From Lapidilactobacillus concavus DSM 17758 (lineage in GTDB: Bacteria; Bacillota; Bacilli; Lactobacillales; Lactobacillaceae), in contig NZ_AZFX01000080.1 in the NCBI RefSeq assembly GCF_001435835.1, forward strand, positions 1 to 64,000: a stretch of 64,000 nt of DNA, written 5' to 3'. Of the stretch, positions 47,874 to 57,061 are shown one piece after another. Position 1 is the stretch's first letter, and each line of letters opens with the position of its first letter. A model generated the notes under the pieces. That model saw only the letters and a program-made list of their open reading frames with translations, made no database searches and had not been told where the DNA came from. The position numbers and the translations under genes were made by a program.

Positions 47874-48278
47874 TTAGGATTGCTGGTCAGAATGGGTTGA
47901 TTGTGCCGCAAGTAGGTCGCGGATCTCTTTTAAGTAGGCTTGTTCTGCAGGAATTGTTTCTGGTTCTTCCTCGGATTCTGCAGTCGCGTTACGATCGCGT
48001 AAATGGTTGAAACCTTTCACAATCAGGAAAATCACGAAGGCCATGATCAAAAAACGAATGACGTCATCTAGAAATGCTCCAACGGTGAACGTTGCCGCGC
48101 CAGCAGAAAACTTAATGGATGAGAGGTTGATCGAATTGACGAACAGACCGATCAACGGACTGAGTAAATTTTTGGTTAGAGAGGTGACTAAGTTATTAAA
48201 CGCACCACCGATTAAAACACCAACGGCTAGGTCGAGAACATTTCCTCGTGAGATGAAAATCTTGAATTCTTTAAACAT
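47874..48278 (-). CDS. mscL: large-conductance mechanosensitive channel
   Basis: A pentameric safety valve against hypo-osmotic shock. The 134 residues have the N-terminal amphipathic helix MFKEFKIFISRGNVLDLAVG, TM1 rich in Gly and Ala (GVLIGGAFNNLVTSLTKN), a periplasmic loop, TM2 (FLIMAFVIFLIVKGFN) and a charged C-terminal helix. The C-terminal tail is acidic and about usual length. Confidence 0.95.
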   Translation of the reverse strand: MFKEFKIFISRGNVLDLAVGVLIGGAFNNLVTSLTKNLLSPLIGLFVNSINLSSIKFSAGAATFTVGAFLDDVIRFLIMAFVIFLIVKGFNHLRDRNATAESEEEPETIPAEQAYLKEIRDLLAAQSTHSDQQS

Positions 48279-48314
48279 CTTATCGCTCGCTTTCTATTTA
48301 TTTTTTGAAACGAA

Positions 48315-49667
48315 TTAGCCTTTAGCAGGGTCCACTAAACTATCATTGTGTAGATACTGTTTGAACTGTTGATAAAGAGGTTCGAATAGTTGAAGTTCAT
48401 CGGGATAAATCATTTCCCGTGGGAAGAAGAAGCGCTCGTCGCCGGTACTTTTACCGGTAATTGCTGCCACAATTGGGCTAACTGTGGAAAGCTCGCGTAA
48501 CGTACCATCTTGTTCCATCAATTCAATCTGCGTTTTGGGCTCACGTGATGAAGGGTCATAAGCATCATAAGGTAAATCATAACTATCGTTGATCGCCGTA
48601 TAATAATTCGGGTCGAACCCTGCTTCTTCGATCAAACGTTGTAATGCTGGAATCAAATCGCGAGTCTCTTGTGTGAACCGGGCAGATTTAAGCGGCCGAC
48701 GATCTAAGAAACGTGAAGCTAGATCGTGTAAAATATCATCGGGGAAATCACGCCACATGGTGAAGTATGTGGTCAGGGTGCCATCATCGAGTCTCAAATA
48801 GTCTTTCAATGAAAAATCATTCTCTAAGAATGGTACGAGTAAGGTGGGTGTCTGGCCATCAGTCATTTGGCCATGATCATATAAAAATTTAGCACGATGT
48901 AGGAGATGATCTAGAATCACTTCCATCGAGCGACTGACGGGATGGAAATAGACTTGCTGATACATTTGGAAACGACAAACGATGTAATCTTCCACGGCGT
49001 GCATGCCGTTACTTTCAAATGCAATGCCATTTTTGTAAGGGCGCATCACACGTAAAATACGAGTAAGATCGAACATGCCGTATTTAGTTCCGGTATGATA
49101 AGCGTCGCGTAGTAGATAATCCATGCGATCGGCATCGATCTGACTGCTGATCATCTGAACGACTTGTGGATTCGGATAAGTTTTGGCAATCACACTGGCA
49201 ACTTCTTCTGGGAAGGTATCGCTGACTTCTTTCAAGACATGATTGACTTCAGTATCGGGCGACGTGAGAATTGCACGGGTAATTGCCTCGTGATCCGTAT
49301 TGAAGATATGTTCAAAGGTATGTGAATTGGGGCCATGCCCAATATCGTGCAGCAACGCCGCACATAAAGCAACGATCCGCTCGTGATCATCCCACAAGCC
49401 ATCGCCGGGTGTTCTTGAAGGATAGTTGCGTTGAAAATTATTGCAAATTTGTCGGGTGATTTCATAAACGCCGAGTGAATGGGTGAATCGTGAATGCTCA
49501 GCACCGTGGAAGGTAAAGGCCGAGGCACCCAGTTGTTTGATGCGACGTAGCCGCTGAAATTCTGAAGTATTGATTAAATCAAGGATAACTTGATGTGTGA
49601 CGTGGATGTAATTATGAACAGGATCGCGAAGCACTTTTTCACGAGGCAGCACGACAACATTTCGCAT
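48315..49667 (-). CDS. HD-domain phosphohydrolase (YwfO type)
   Basis: A cytoplasmic metal-dependent HD hydrolase of 450 residues. Ligands are visible as H58 and H63 in EHSRFTHSLG, HD 107-108 in LLHDIGHGP and an Asp in SSQIDADRMDYL. Related enzymes from Bacillus and Enterococcus are dNTP triphosphohydrolases, so dNTP pool control is the likely role. The N-terminal KVLRDPVHNYIHV is typical. It starts at ATG 49667 behind AAGGAAG. Confidence 0.9.
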   Translation of the reverse strand: MRNVVVLPREKVLRDPVHNYIHVTHQVILDLINTSEFQRLRRIKQLGASAFTFHGAEHSRFTHSLGVYEITRQICNNFQRNYPSRTPGDGLWDDHERIVALCAALLHDIGHGPNSHTFEHIFNTDHEAITRAILTSPDTEVNHVLKEVSDTFPEEVASVIAKTYPNPQVVQMISSQIDADRMDYLLRDAYHTGTKYGMFDLTRILRVMRPYKNGIAFESNGMHAVEDYIVCRFQMYQQVYFHPVSRSMEVILDHLLHRAKFLYDHGQMTDGQTPTLLVPFLENDFSLKDYLRLDDGTLTTYFTMWRDFPDDILHDLASRFLDRRPLKSARFTQETRDLIPALQRLIEEAGFDPNYYTAINDSYDLPYDAYDPSSREPKTQIELMEQDGTLRELSTVSPIVAAITGKSTGDERFFFPREMIYPDELQLFEPLYQQFKQYLHNDSLVDPAKG

Positions 49668-49691
49668 CTGACCACTTCCTTATCTAAATAA

Positions 49692-49706
49692 TGAGAATAA
49701 TCATTA
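49692..49706. promoter_or_regulatory. weak Fur/PerR-like box
   Basis: TGAGAATAATCATTA matches the 7-1-7 Fur-type dyad TGATAATNATTATCA at 11 of 14 informative positions, 25 bp upstream of the HD gene. It could be chance in AT-rich DNA. The rest of 49707-49942 shows one TATAAT (49851-49856) and little else. Confidence 0.25.
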
Positions 49707-49942
49707 GTTGGCATGATGTTCAAGGTAACGATGAAAACTAAAAAATGATTTTCCTGAGTTAAGTATAGCGTAACTCGGGACTTTTTGCGTCACAAAAGAA
49801 TAAATTATCATAAAAAATGCAATTTATCTGCCAATGTTTCGCAAATGAATTATAATTAAATCAATCTCAGTTAATTTTGACATGAGTTATCGTGAGGTGG
49901 GGTCAGTTATCGGGATGATTGTTGTGAGGAGGTGTGATCCAA

Positions 49943-50384
49943 ACTGGAAAACAAAACGCAAATTCCTATTCAGATTCAATTAAGGACGCATTTAGAACAA
50001 GATGGTCAGATTGAAGATCATCGTTTCAACGAACCTGGTCAATTGATCCAGATAGGGACGACGAGCTACCTTCGTTATGAGGAGCATGATCGAGAAACAC
50101 GTACGCAAACGCCAGTCACATTTAAACTTCAAGAAGATGGCGGGATCATTCTCACTCGTGGTCAAGGTCAGTTGCGGGTCCAATTTCATTTTTATCTCAA
50201 TCAAGAGGTGGAAATGGCCTATGCGACGCCGTACGGTCAAATTCCGTTGATGATTCACACGACACGAATCGATATTCAGCGCGCAGACGACGCATCGAGT
50301 GGTCGAATTGAAGTTGATTATCAGTTGTTGACGCAACAACAAGCGTTAGGAAAATATCAATTAAGATTGATTTTCCAGCGTTAG
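49943..50384 (+). pseudogene. DUF1934 (YwiB-type) beta-barrel protein gene, apparently frameshifted
   Basis: From 49980 on, the frame encodes a DUF1934 protein (LRTHLEQDGQIEDHRF, SYLRYEEHD, YATPYGQIPL, GKYQLRLIF). The matching N-terminal strand ENKTQIPIQIQ lies one frame away at 49946-49978, directly behind a strong GAGGAGGTG. It has CTG (49943) rather than ATG, GTG or TTG in start position, and an extra T in CAATTTAAGG at 49979-49981. The correct reading needs a +1 shift there. The in-frame GTG at 49923 would give an unrelated N-terminus. Either a young mutation or an assembly error. The gene precedes rpoE, its usual neighbour. Confidence 0.7.
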
Positions 50385-50426
50385 GCGAGTATGATTAAAA
50401 GTAGATTGCTGAAAGGATGTGTCCCC

Positions 50427-51089
50427 GTGCAACTAGAAATTTTTGCGGGTCAGAAGAAATCCGAACTATCAATGATTGAGGTTGCTCACGCGATTCTAGA
50501 AGAACGCGGCGAAGCAATGTCTTTTGCTGATATTGTTAACCAAATTCAAACCTATTTAGGCAAACGCGACGAAGAAATTCGTGCCCGTTTAGGCCAATTT
50601 TATACAGATTTAAATGAAGATGGTAGCTTTATTTCTTTAGGTGAGAATGTTTGGGGCTTACGCGAGTGGTACCCATTCGATTCAGTTGATGAAGAAGTTA
50701 ACCATCCAGAAGATGATGAAGAAACACCTCGTAAGAAACGTCGTCACAAGGTCAATGCCTTCTTGGCAGATGTTTCTGACGACGATGACGTCATCGACTA
50801 TAATGATGATGATCCAGAAGATGATGATACGTTGATCGTGGCAGACACCGATGAGGAAGATGACACGACCGATACACCTTCTGTTGCGCCGTTTAAAGCA
50901 ACACCAAGTATCAGTGATCTCGATGACAATGATGATGACGATGATACAGATGAACTGGATGATGGCATTGAAGGCCAATTATCTGAGTTTAATGATGATG
51001 AACTCGTTGATACGGACAATGCCGATTTCAGTGCAGACGATGATGCCGATACTGATGATGACGGCGATGAGACTAACGACGAAAACTAG
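50427..51089 (+). CDS. rpoE: DNA-directed RNA polymerase delta subunit
   Basis: The delta factor of Firmicute RNA polymerase increases recycling and promoter selectivity. The N-terminal ~95 residues form the folded domain ([52 protein letters not shown]). The remaining ~120 are the expected intrinsically disordered acidic tail, dominated by Asp and Glu after one basic patch (RKKRRHK). GTG 50427 has AAAGGAT eight bases upstream; the frame opens earlier at ATG 50391. 220 residues. Confidence 0.95.
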   Translation: MQLEIFAGQKKSELSMIEVAHAILEERGEAMSFADIVNQIQTYLGKRDEEIRARLGQFYTDLNEDGSFISLGENVWGLREWYPFDSVDEEVNHPEDDEETPRKKRRHKVNAFLADVSDDDDVIDYNDDDPEDDDTLIVADTDEEDDTTDTPSVAPFKATPSISDLDDNDDDDDTDELDDGIEGQLSEFNDDELVDTDNADFSADDDADTDDDGDETNDEN

Positions 51090-51123
51090 TCCTTTCCGTT
51101 AATTATTCACATCTGTTTCTTCT

Positions 51124-51155
51124 GAGCTACGATTAAATTGAATCGTAGCTCTTTT
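51124..51155 (+). terminator. terminator after rpoE
   Basis: GAGCTACGATT / AATCGTAGCTC with T4. Confidence 0.9.
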
Positions 51156-51221
51156 CTATGCCAATGATTCTGGTGTGCTTAGCTAACTTAGACGCAATGA
51201 TTAACACGGCTGTCAACAATT

Positions 51222-51253
51222 AAAAAAACGCTGGCATCAGCAGACGTCCAGCG
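51222..51253 (-). terminator. terminator after the 46-residue membrane protein gene
   Basis: On the minus strand CGCTGG..CCAGCG with inner CTGCTG is followed by T7, 16 bases after the stop codon. Confidence 0.82.
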
Positions 51254-51269
51254 AATTCTTAGTCATCCT

Positions 51270-51410
51270 TTAACGCTGTAATTTATGTCGTAGTTTGTCG
51301 CCGGCCTCATCAATTTTTTTAGATGCGAGCAGTGTGCCACCGATTAAAACACCGCCAACAATCACGGTACTTGCAACCATAAACTTAAAGACCGATTGTA
51401 AACTGTCCAT
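51270..51410 (-). CDS. small single-span membrane protein, 46 residues
   Basis: It encodes a short N-terminus (MDSLQSVFKF), one hydrophobic span rich in Val and Gly (MVASTVIVGGVLIGGTLLAS) and a charged amphipathic tail (KKIDEAGDKLRHKLQR). ATG 51410 has a textbook AAGGAGG seven or so bases upstream, and a terminator follows, so this is a real gene. The family is not recognised. It lies antisense in the rpoE-pyrG gap. Confidence 0.75.
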   Translation of the reverse strand: MDSLQSVFKFMVASTVIVGGVLIGGTLLASKKIDEAGDKLRHKLQR

Positions 51411-51611
51411 TGTCAAAACCTCCTTCTGATCAATTTTAAGATAACATTTTGCCAGAAGTCGGGGCTAGTTTAACGCTTAAAGTCAACGTCATTTTGATCA
51501 AAAGACAGGTCATAGATGAAGCCGGCGGTCGTATGACGGCGATTTGAAATTGGCTTTTTTATGTTGACGTCTGTGTGAAAGCAAGTTTTTGAAAATGTGA
51601 GGTAGAATGAC

Positions 51612-51737
51612 TTGACGTTTTCATCAATTCTAGGTACTATATCTTTTGGGCACTTTACTTCTTTGAGTAAAGGCAATCGCGTCAAAGCCTCCTATTCTCA
51701 GCAACTGAGATAGGAGGCTTTGTTTTGTTTTTTTAAG
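51612..51737 (+). promoter_or_regulatory. pyrG promoter and CTP-responsive attenuator leader
   Basis: TTGACG (51612-51617), 17 bp, TACTAT (51635-51640) place the transcript start at GGGC (51648). A terminator CAAAGCCTCCTAT..CTCAG / CTGAG..ATAGGAGGCTTTG (51683-51722) then T-rich DNA precedes the gene. In B. subtilis pyrG, low CTP causes repeated addition of G at a GGGC start; the G-run pairs with a pyrimidine-rich stretch and blocks the terminator. The CCTCCT in the 5' arm here can play that part. Confidence 0.82.
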
Positions 51738-51777
51738 ATTCCCCTGTGCATCTCACAATTTCAAAAGGAGTGTCAAA

Positions 51778-53406
51778 ATGACAAAGTATATCTTCGTAAC
51801 CGGTGGCGTCGTTTCTTCATTAGGTAAAGGTATTGTGGCAGCATCACTTGGCCGTTTACTTAAGAACCGTGGATTGAAAGTAACTATGCAAAAATTCGAT
51901 CCTTATTTGAACGTTGATCCCGGCACAATGAATCCCTACCAACATGGTGAAGTTTTCGTCACTAACGATGGTGCAGAAACAGACTTGGACTTGGGTCATT
52001 ATGAACGCTTCGTTGACAACGACTTGAATCGTTATTCGAATGTAACAACGGGTAAAATTTATTCTGAGGTCATCAAACGTGAACGCCGTGGCGATTATAA
52101 CGGCGCAACAGTGCAGGTGATCCCACATATTACGGACATGATCAAAGATAAAATCATGCGCGCTGCCAATACAACCGATTCAGACGTGATCATCACTGAG
52201 GTCGGTGGGACTGTTGGTGATATCGAATCATTGCCTTACTTGGAAGCTTTGCGTCAGATGAAAGCCGAAGTCGGTGCAGAGAATGTTGTTTACATTCACA
52301 CGACCTTAGTGCCTTACTTGCGTGCAGCTGGCGAAATGAAAACTAAACCAACGCAGCATAGTGTGAAGGAATTAAGAAGTGTCGGTATTCAACCAAATAT
52401 CTTGGTTGTTCGTACTGAAAAACCAATTTCTCAAGAAATGCGTAATAAAATTGCTTCCTTCTGTGATGTTGATCCTGAAGCAGTCATTGAATCACTCGAT
52501 GTTCAAACGCTATATTCGATTCCGCTGAACTTACAAAAACAGAATATGGATCAGATTGTCTGCGATTATCTGCACTTGAACACACCAAAGGCAGATATGG
52601 CACAATGGCAGACGCTGGAACAACGTGTCCAACATCTTGACCACAAGACAAAAATTACATTGGTTGGTAAATATGTCGAATTACAAGATGCTTATATTTC
52701 GGTATCTGAAGCGTTGAAGCATGCGGGTTATTTATTCGATTCTGATATCGACCTAGTCAAGGTTCAGGCAGAAGATCTCACCAATGAGAATGCGGCTGAG
52801 ATCTTAGGCGATACACAGGGGATTTTAGTGCCCGGTGGCTTCGGCAATCGTGGCCTTGAAGGTAAAATTGCTGCCATCAAATATGCACGTGAAAATGACA
52901 TTCCATTCTTAGGAATTTGTCTGGGAATGCAGATGGCCTGTGTTGAATTTGCACGCGATGTTTTGGGCTATGAAGATGCTAACACAACTGAAGTTGACAG
53001 CAATACGAAACATAACATCATCGATCTGATGGCTGATCAAGAGAACGTCGAGAATATCGGGGGTACCTTGCGTTTGGGACTTTATCCATGCAAACTCAAA
53101 CCTGGTTCGGTTGCAGCTGCTGCTTATGACAATCAGAGTGTGATCCAAGAGCGTCATCGTCATCGCTATGAATTTAATAATAAGTTCCGTGATGAGATGG
53201 CTGCACATGGTTTTGTCTTCTCGGGAGTTTCACCCGATAATCGTCTCGTTGAAATTATCGAATTACCAACACAAAAATTCTTCGTTGCGGCACAATACCA
53301 TCCTGAATTTCTATCGCGTCCAATGCGTCCAGAAGGCTTGTTCAAAGCATTCATCAAGGCAGCTTCTGACTTACCAGAACATGACTGGGAAGTTGCAGCG
53401 AAGTAA
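51778..53406 (+). CDS. pyrG: CTP synthase
   Basis: It aminates UTP to CTP with glutamine. The N-terminal amidoligase (about 1-270) begins [20 protein letters not shown] with the P-loop-like [10 protein letters not shown]; the C-terminal class I glutaminase (about 290-540) has the nucleophile elbow [10 protein letters not shown] and the His-Glu pair in YHPEF. 542 residues, full length. ATG 51778 follows AAAAGGAG. Expression is set by the attenuator leader. Confidence 0.98.
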   Translation: MTKYIFVTGGVVSSLGKGIVAASLGRLLKNRGLKVTMQKFDPYLNVDPGTMNPYQHGEVFVTNDGAETDLDLGHYERFVDNDLNRYSNVTTGKIYSEVIKRERRGDYNGATVQVIPHITDMIKDKIMRAANTTDSDVIITEVGGTVGDIESLPYLEALRQMKAEVGAENVVYIHTTLVPYLRAAGEMKTKPTQHSVKELRSVGIQPNILVVRTEKPISQEMRNKIASFCDVDPEAVIESLDVQTLYSIPLNLQKQNMDQIVCDYLHLNTPKADMAQWQTLEQRVQHLDHKTKITLVGKYVELQDAYISVSEALKHAGYLFDSDIDLVKVQAEDLTNENAAEILGDTQGILVPGGFGNRGLEGKIAAIKYARENDIPFLGICLGMQMACVEFARDVLGYEDANTTEVDSNTKHNIIDLMADQENVENIGGTLRLGLYPCKLKPGSVAAAAYDNQSVIQERHRHRYEFNNKFRDEMAAHGFVFSGVSPDNRLVEIIELPTQKFFVAAQYHPEFLSRPMRPEGLFKAFIKAASDLPEHDWEVAAK

Positions 53407-53431
53407 TCGCGTTGACTAGACACTAACTTTT

Positions 53432-53475
53432 TAAAACACCTATCGATTGTTTTCAAAGAATCGATGGGTGTTTTT
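53432..53475 (+). terminator. terminator after pyrG
   Basis: AAAACACC-ATCGATT / AATCGAT-GGTGTTTT followed by T. Confidence 0.9.
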
Positions 53476-53542
53476 GACGGATGCCCTCATTTTAAATTGT
53501 GAAAATGGAAAGGCTTTTCATGAGGTACTTTCAACAAAAGTC

Positions 53543-53571
53543 TTGTTTTTTATAGCTGAATTCTATATGAT
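53543..53571 (+). promoter_or_regulatory. murA promoter
   Basis: TTGTTT (53543-53548), 17 bp, TATGAT (53566-53571), leaving a leader of about 120 nt without clear structure. Confidence 0.6.
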
Positions 53572-53698
53572 TGTAGATGATGACTAGATGCAGCACCTCA
53601 AACATTTTAGCATCATACTAAGATAAGTTTTTTAATGAAAAAAACGTAAATCACTTCGAATTATTCTCGCAATTACAAGACGATAAGGAACCTGCCAC

Positions 53699-55021
53699 AT
53701 GAAAAAAATGATTATCCACGGCGGAAAGCAATTATCCGGTGAAGTTGTCATCGGCGGTGCGAAGAATAGTACGGTTGCACTGATTCCCGCTTCAATTCTT
53801 TCCGAGTCGAAGGTTCAACTTGATGGTGTTCCTTTGATTCAAGACGTTTCAAATTTAAGATCGATTCTGGTTGACATGAATGTTCCTTCTGAATTAACGG
53901 GAACGTGCTTAGAGATTGACCCTACGGCCATCATCTCTAAGCCATTACCCAATGGTAAAATCAAGAGCTTACGGGCCTCATATTATTTTATGGGAGCCTT
54001 ATTAGGTCGCTTTGGTCGTGCTATCGTTGGTTTACCTGGTGGAGACGATATTGGTCCACGCCCGATTGATCAGCACATTAAGGGCTTTGAAGCCTTGGGC
54101 GCAACGGTCAGTAACGAGCGAGGGGCGATGTTTATTCAAGCGCCACCTGAGGGACTACACGGGGCAAAAATTTACTTTGACATGGTTTCCGTTGGTGCAA
54201 CGATCAACGTTATTTTAGCCGCGGTTCGTGCAACTGGAACAACAACCATCGAGAATGTTGCCAAAGAACCCGAAATCATCGACTTAGCAACTTTTCTGAA
54301 TAATATGGGGGCTAAGATCCGGGGCGCGGGAACAGATACGATTCGTATCGATGGGGTTCCACATTTGTACGCGCGCAATTCGCATACCATCATTCCTGAT
54401 CGCATTGAAGCAGGAACTTATTTGGCGATGGCCGCTGCAATTGGTAATGGTATTACGGTGAAGAATATTATTAGTGAACATTTAGACTCCTTTTTAGCAA
54501 AAATGGAGGAGATTGGTGTTCATTTCGAAATCGTTGAAGATTGTATTTATGTTTATCCAACTGGCGATCTGAAGATGGTCACGGTCAAAACGATGCCTTA
54601 CCCAGGTTTTGCGACCGATCTACAACAACCAATCACGCCACTATTGTTGAAAGCACAAGGCGAAGGTATGATCGTCGACACGATTTATCCGAAACGCGTG
54701 CGTCATGTACCCGAACTTGTGCGAATGGGTGCCAATATTACCGTTGAGAACGATATTATTTTGTTACATCATACTGACAAGTTACAAGGAACAGATGTCA
54801 CTGCAGATGAGATCCGTGCGGGTGCTTCACTAATGATTGCCGGATTAATGGCAGAAGGCATCACCACGATTCATAAGGTGGAGAATATTTTGCGTGGCTA
54901 TGATCGTGTGATGTGGAAGCTCGAACGTTTGGGCGCCGATGTCGAAATGCTGAATGAAGATGAGGACCCAGAGGATACTGAGCTGGATGATCATTCACTT
55001 GTCGAAAAAAAAGCATTGTAA
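53699..55021 (+). CDS. murA: UDP-N-acetylglucosamine 1-carboxyvinyltransferase with Asp in place of the fosfomycin-target Cys
   Basis: It transfers enolpyruvate to UDP-GlcNAc, the first committed step of peptidoglycan synthesis. 440 residues including a short acidic C-terminal extension ([15 protein letters not shown]). The active-site loop reads [16 protein letters not shown]: the usual Cys115 of the PGGC loop is D116. Asp at this position keeps activity in other bacteria and removes the fosfomycin attachment site. KNS near residue 22 is the conserved Lys-Asn. By context with rpmE2 this is the MurA2/MurZ-type copy of lactobacilli. Confidence 0.95.
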   Translation: MKKMIIHGGKQLSGEVVIGGAKNSTVALIPASILSESKVQLDGVPLIQDVSNLRSILVDMNVPSELTGTCLEIDPTAIISKPLPNGKIKSLRASYYFMGALLGRFGRAIVGLPGGDDIGPRPIDQHIKGFEALGATVSNERGAMFIQAPPEGLHGAKIYFDMVSVGATINVILAAVRATGTTTIENVAKEPEIIDLATFLNNMGAKIRGAGTDTIRIDGVPHLYARNSHTIIPDRIEAGTYLAMAAAIGNGITVKNIISEHLDSFLAKMEEIGVHFEIVEDCIYVYPTGDLKMVTVKTMPYPGFATDLQQPITPLLLKAQGEGMIVDTIYPKRVRHVPELVRMGANITVENDIILLHHTDKLQGTDVTADEIRAGASLMIAGLMAEGITTIHKVENILRGYDRVMWKLERLGADVEMLNEDEDPEDTELDDHSLVEKKAL

Positions 55022-55119
55022 ATTTAACCTGAACATGGTAACATTGGTAATTGTTAGAAACTTTGAGTAGATGGACTCTAGCATAGCAAATATGTTAGGG
55101 AAAAGGAGTTAGGAAAATT

Positions 55120-55380
55120 ATGAAACAAGGCATTCATCCAGATTATCATAAAGTTGTATTCATGGATTCATCGACTGGCTTCAAGTTTGTCGCTGGATCA
55201 ACTAAGCAATCAAAAGAAACTGTTGAATTTGAAGGCGAAGAATATCCATTAGTACGTGTGGAAATCACTTCAGACTCACATCCATTCTACACTGGTAAGC
55301 AGAAGTTTACCCAAGCAGATGGTCGTGTTGATCGCTTTAACAAGAAGTATGGTTTTACAGATGCTAACTCAGACAAGTAA
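55120..55380 (+). CDS. rpmE2: 50S ribosomal protein L31 type B
   Basis: A ribosomal protein of the central protuberance. The 86 residues ([41 protein letters not shown]) match type B, which lacks the zinc cysteines of type A. AAAAGGAG precedes ATG 55120. No terminator separates it from murA, so co-transcription is likely. Confidence 0.97.
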   Translation: MKQGIHPDYHKVVFMDSSTGFKFVAGSTKQSKETVEFEGEEYPLVRVEITSDSHPFYTGKQKFTQADGRVDRFNKKYGFTDANSDK

Positions 55381-55402
55381 TTAATTGATGATATCATCTG
55401 GG

Positions 55403-55445
55403 ATAGAGGTTGGAACAGGACATCCTGTTCTAGCCTCTATTTTTT
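55403..55445 (+). terminator. terminator after rpmE2
   Basis: ATAGAGG..GGAACAGGA / TCCTGTTC..CCTCTAT then T6. Confidence 0.92.
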
Positions 55446-55472
55446 CAAATCGTCACAGAACGGAGTGAAGTC

Positions 55473-56696
55473 GTGACAAAAGTGAACAAAAAAAGAAAGC
55501 TGCCTGAATGGCAACAGAACCTACATGTCCTTTGGTTTGGTAACTTTATGGCAGGTATCGGGTTTAGTCTAATCACACCGTTCATGTCGCTATATATTGA
55601 TTCGCTAGGCAAGTTCTCTCAGGTCCAATTGAACCTCTGGAGTGGGATCACCTTCTCATCGACATTTTTGGTTACTGCCGTTATTTCGCCGATGTGGGGC
55701 AGATTAGCCGACGCTAAAGGTAGAAAATTAATGCTGATGCGCGCTTCCTTGGGAATGGCCATTGTCATCGCCTTAATGGGATTAGTCACCAATGTTTATC
55801 AATTAGTCGCGCTCCGGTTTTTACAAGGTGTTTTCTCAGGCTATATTAGTAATGCTAATGCCTTAATTGCCACAGAAACGCCTCGTGAGCGTAGTGGACA
55901 GGCACTCGGGACACTGACTACTGGTAACGTCACAGGAACGCTCCTAGGCCCATTATTGGGTGGAATTGTGGCGACTGCCTTTGGATATCGTGCCACGTTC
56001 TTCATTACGGGGTCGTTATTATTCATCGTCTTCTTGTTGACGGTGTTCATGGTTCATGAACATTTCACACCAATTGCGCGAAGTGAACAGAAGCCAGTCA
56101 AAGAATTATTTCAGAGTCTTTCTCATCCACAGATTATCTTTGGGATGTTTGTCACCACACTGATTATTCAAGCATCAAATAATTCAATCAACCCAGTCCT
56201 GAGTCTTTATGTCCGTCAGTTGATGGGGCAATCAAGCGGTTTAAATATTGCGAGTGGCATTATCGCATCAATTCCCGGGATTGCGACGTTGATCGCCGCG
56301 CCAAGGTTTGGTGCATTGGGAGATCGGATTGGCACCCACAAGATTTTACTCTTTGGTCTAGTGCTTGGCTTGCTAGTCTATTGGCCACAGGCTTTCGTTC
56401 AGAATATTTGGCAACTCGGATTCCTGCGTTTCTTGGTCGGCATCGTCGATGCAGCGATGTTGCCGCAGGTTCAAACCTTACTTGCTAAGTATGCACCACA
56501 CGAAATTACCGGACGTATTTTCAGTTATAATCAGTCATTTCAAGCGACTGGAAATGTCATCGGGCCAATGTTGGGATCATTTGTTTCTGGTTCTTTCGGT
56601 TACAGTGGTGTCTTTATTTCATCAACAGTGTTGGTCATGATCAATCTCATCTGGGTACGTTTTTCTACTCGAGAGTTGACCACAACTAAAAAATAA
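55473..56696 (+). CDS. MFS multidrug efflux transporter
   Basis: A twelve-helix major facilitator of 407 residues. Motif A is seen as GRLADAKGRK between helices 2 and 3, motif C-like glycines as NVTGTLLGPLLGGIVA in helix 5, and a second-half motif A as GALGDRIGTHK. It resembles the MdtG/PmrA drug-proton antiporters. GTG 55473 follows CGGAGTGAA. Substrates unknown. Confidence 0.9.
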   Translation: MTKVNKKRKLPEWQQNLHVLWFGNFMAGIGFSLITPFMSLYIDSLGKFSQVQLNLWSGITFSSTFLVTAVISPMWGRLADAKGRKLMLMRASLGMAIVIALMGLVTNVYQLVALRFLQGVFSGYISNANALIATETPRERSGQALGTLTTGNVTGTLLGPLLGGIVATAFGYRATFFITGSLLFIVFLLTVFMVHEHFTPIARSEQKPVKELFQSLSHPQIIFGMFVTTLIIQASNNSINPVLSLYVRQLMGQSSGLNIASGIIASIPGIATLIAAPRFGALGDRIGTHKILLFGLVLGLLVYWPQAFVQNIWQLGFLRFLVGIVDAAMLPQVQTLLAKYAPHEITGRIFSYNQSFQATGNVIGPMLGSFVSGSFGYSGVFISSTVLVMINLIWVRFSTRELTTTKK

Positions 56697-56707
56697 TGAT
56701 TTCAAAA

Positions 56708-56745
56708 ACGTTTCGAATGAGCAGATGCTGATTCGAAACCTTTTT
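56708..56745 (+). terminator. terminator after the MFS gene
   Basis: GTTTCGAAT-AGCA / TGCT-ATTCGAAAC followed by T7. Confidence 0.9.
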
Positions 56746-56957
56746 TTGGTGCGAGTAGTGACGTGATTTTTAGACTTTGATTCAGCAATCAGTGGGAGAA
56801 AAGCTGGGGAATACCGTCGAATTGAATCCGAATGAATCGTGCGACGAAACCCAACCACGTCGACATTTATTTTAACGACAGCTGTTATTTTTTTTTTGAT
56901 TTGGTTGGCTTAAGCGCCTGAAAAAGGTAAAATAAGTTGAGTAAATTTTTGGTCACA

Positions 56958-56988
56958 TTGTTTTATCGGTGTTCTTTTGTAGTATGAT
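56958..56988 (+). promoter_or_regulatory. possible ddl promoter
   Basis: TTGTTT, a long 19-bp spacer, then TATGAT (56983-56988). The 315 bases between the MFS terminator and ddl hold a T10 run near 56890 but no gene or leader that I can identify. Confidence 0.4.
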
Positions 56989-57061
56989 AGTTTTTTAAGA
57001 CAAATTGGCAACACCATGTTTTCAAACATTATTTTTTTGATTATGAGGAGGTCACGAACTG

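Noticed and set aside
49933-49983. A 16-codon leader-peptide-like frame (GTG at 49933 to TAA at 49983) before the DUF1934 gene
   Set aside because: The ribosome site is only two bases from the GTG, and the frame is better explained by the frameshifted N-terminus of DUF1934.
50682-51019. Low-complexity antisense frames rich in Ser/Val or Ile opposite rpoE
   Set aside because: They are the reverse reading of the Asp/Glu repeat codons of the delta-factor tail.
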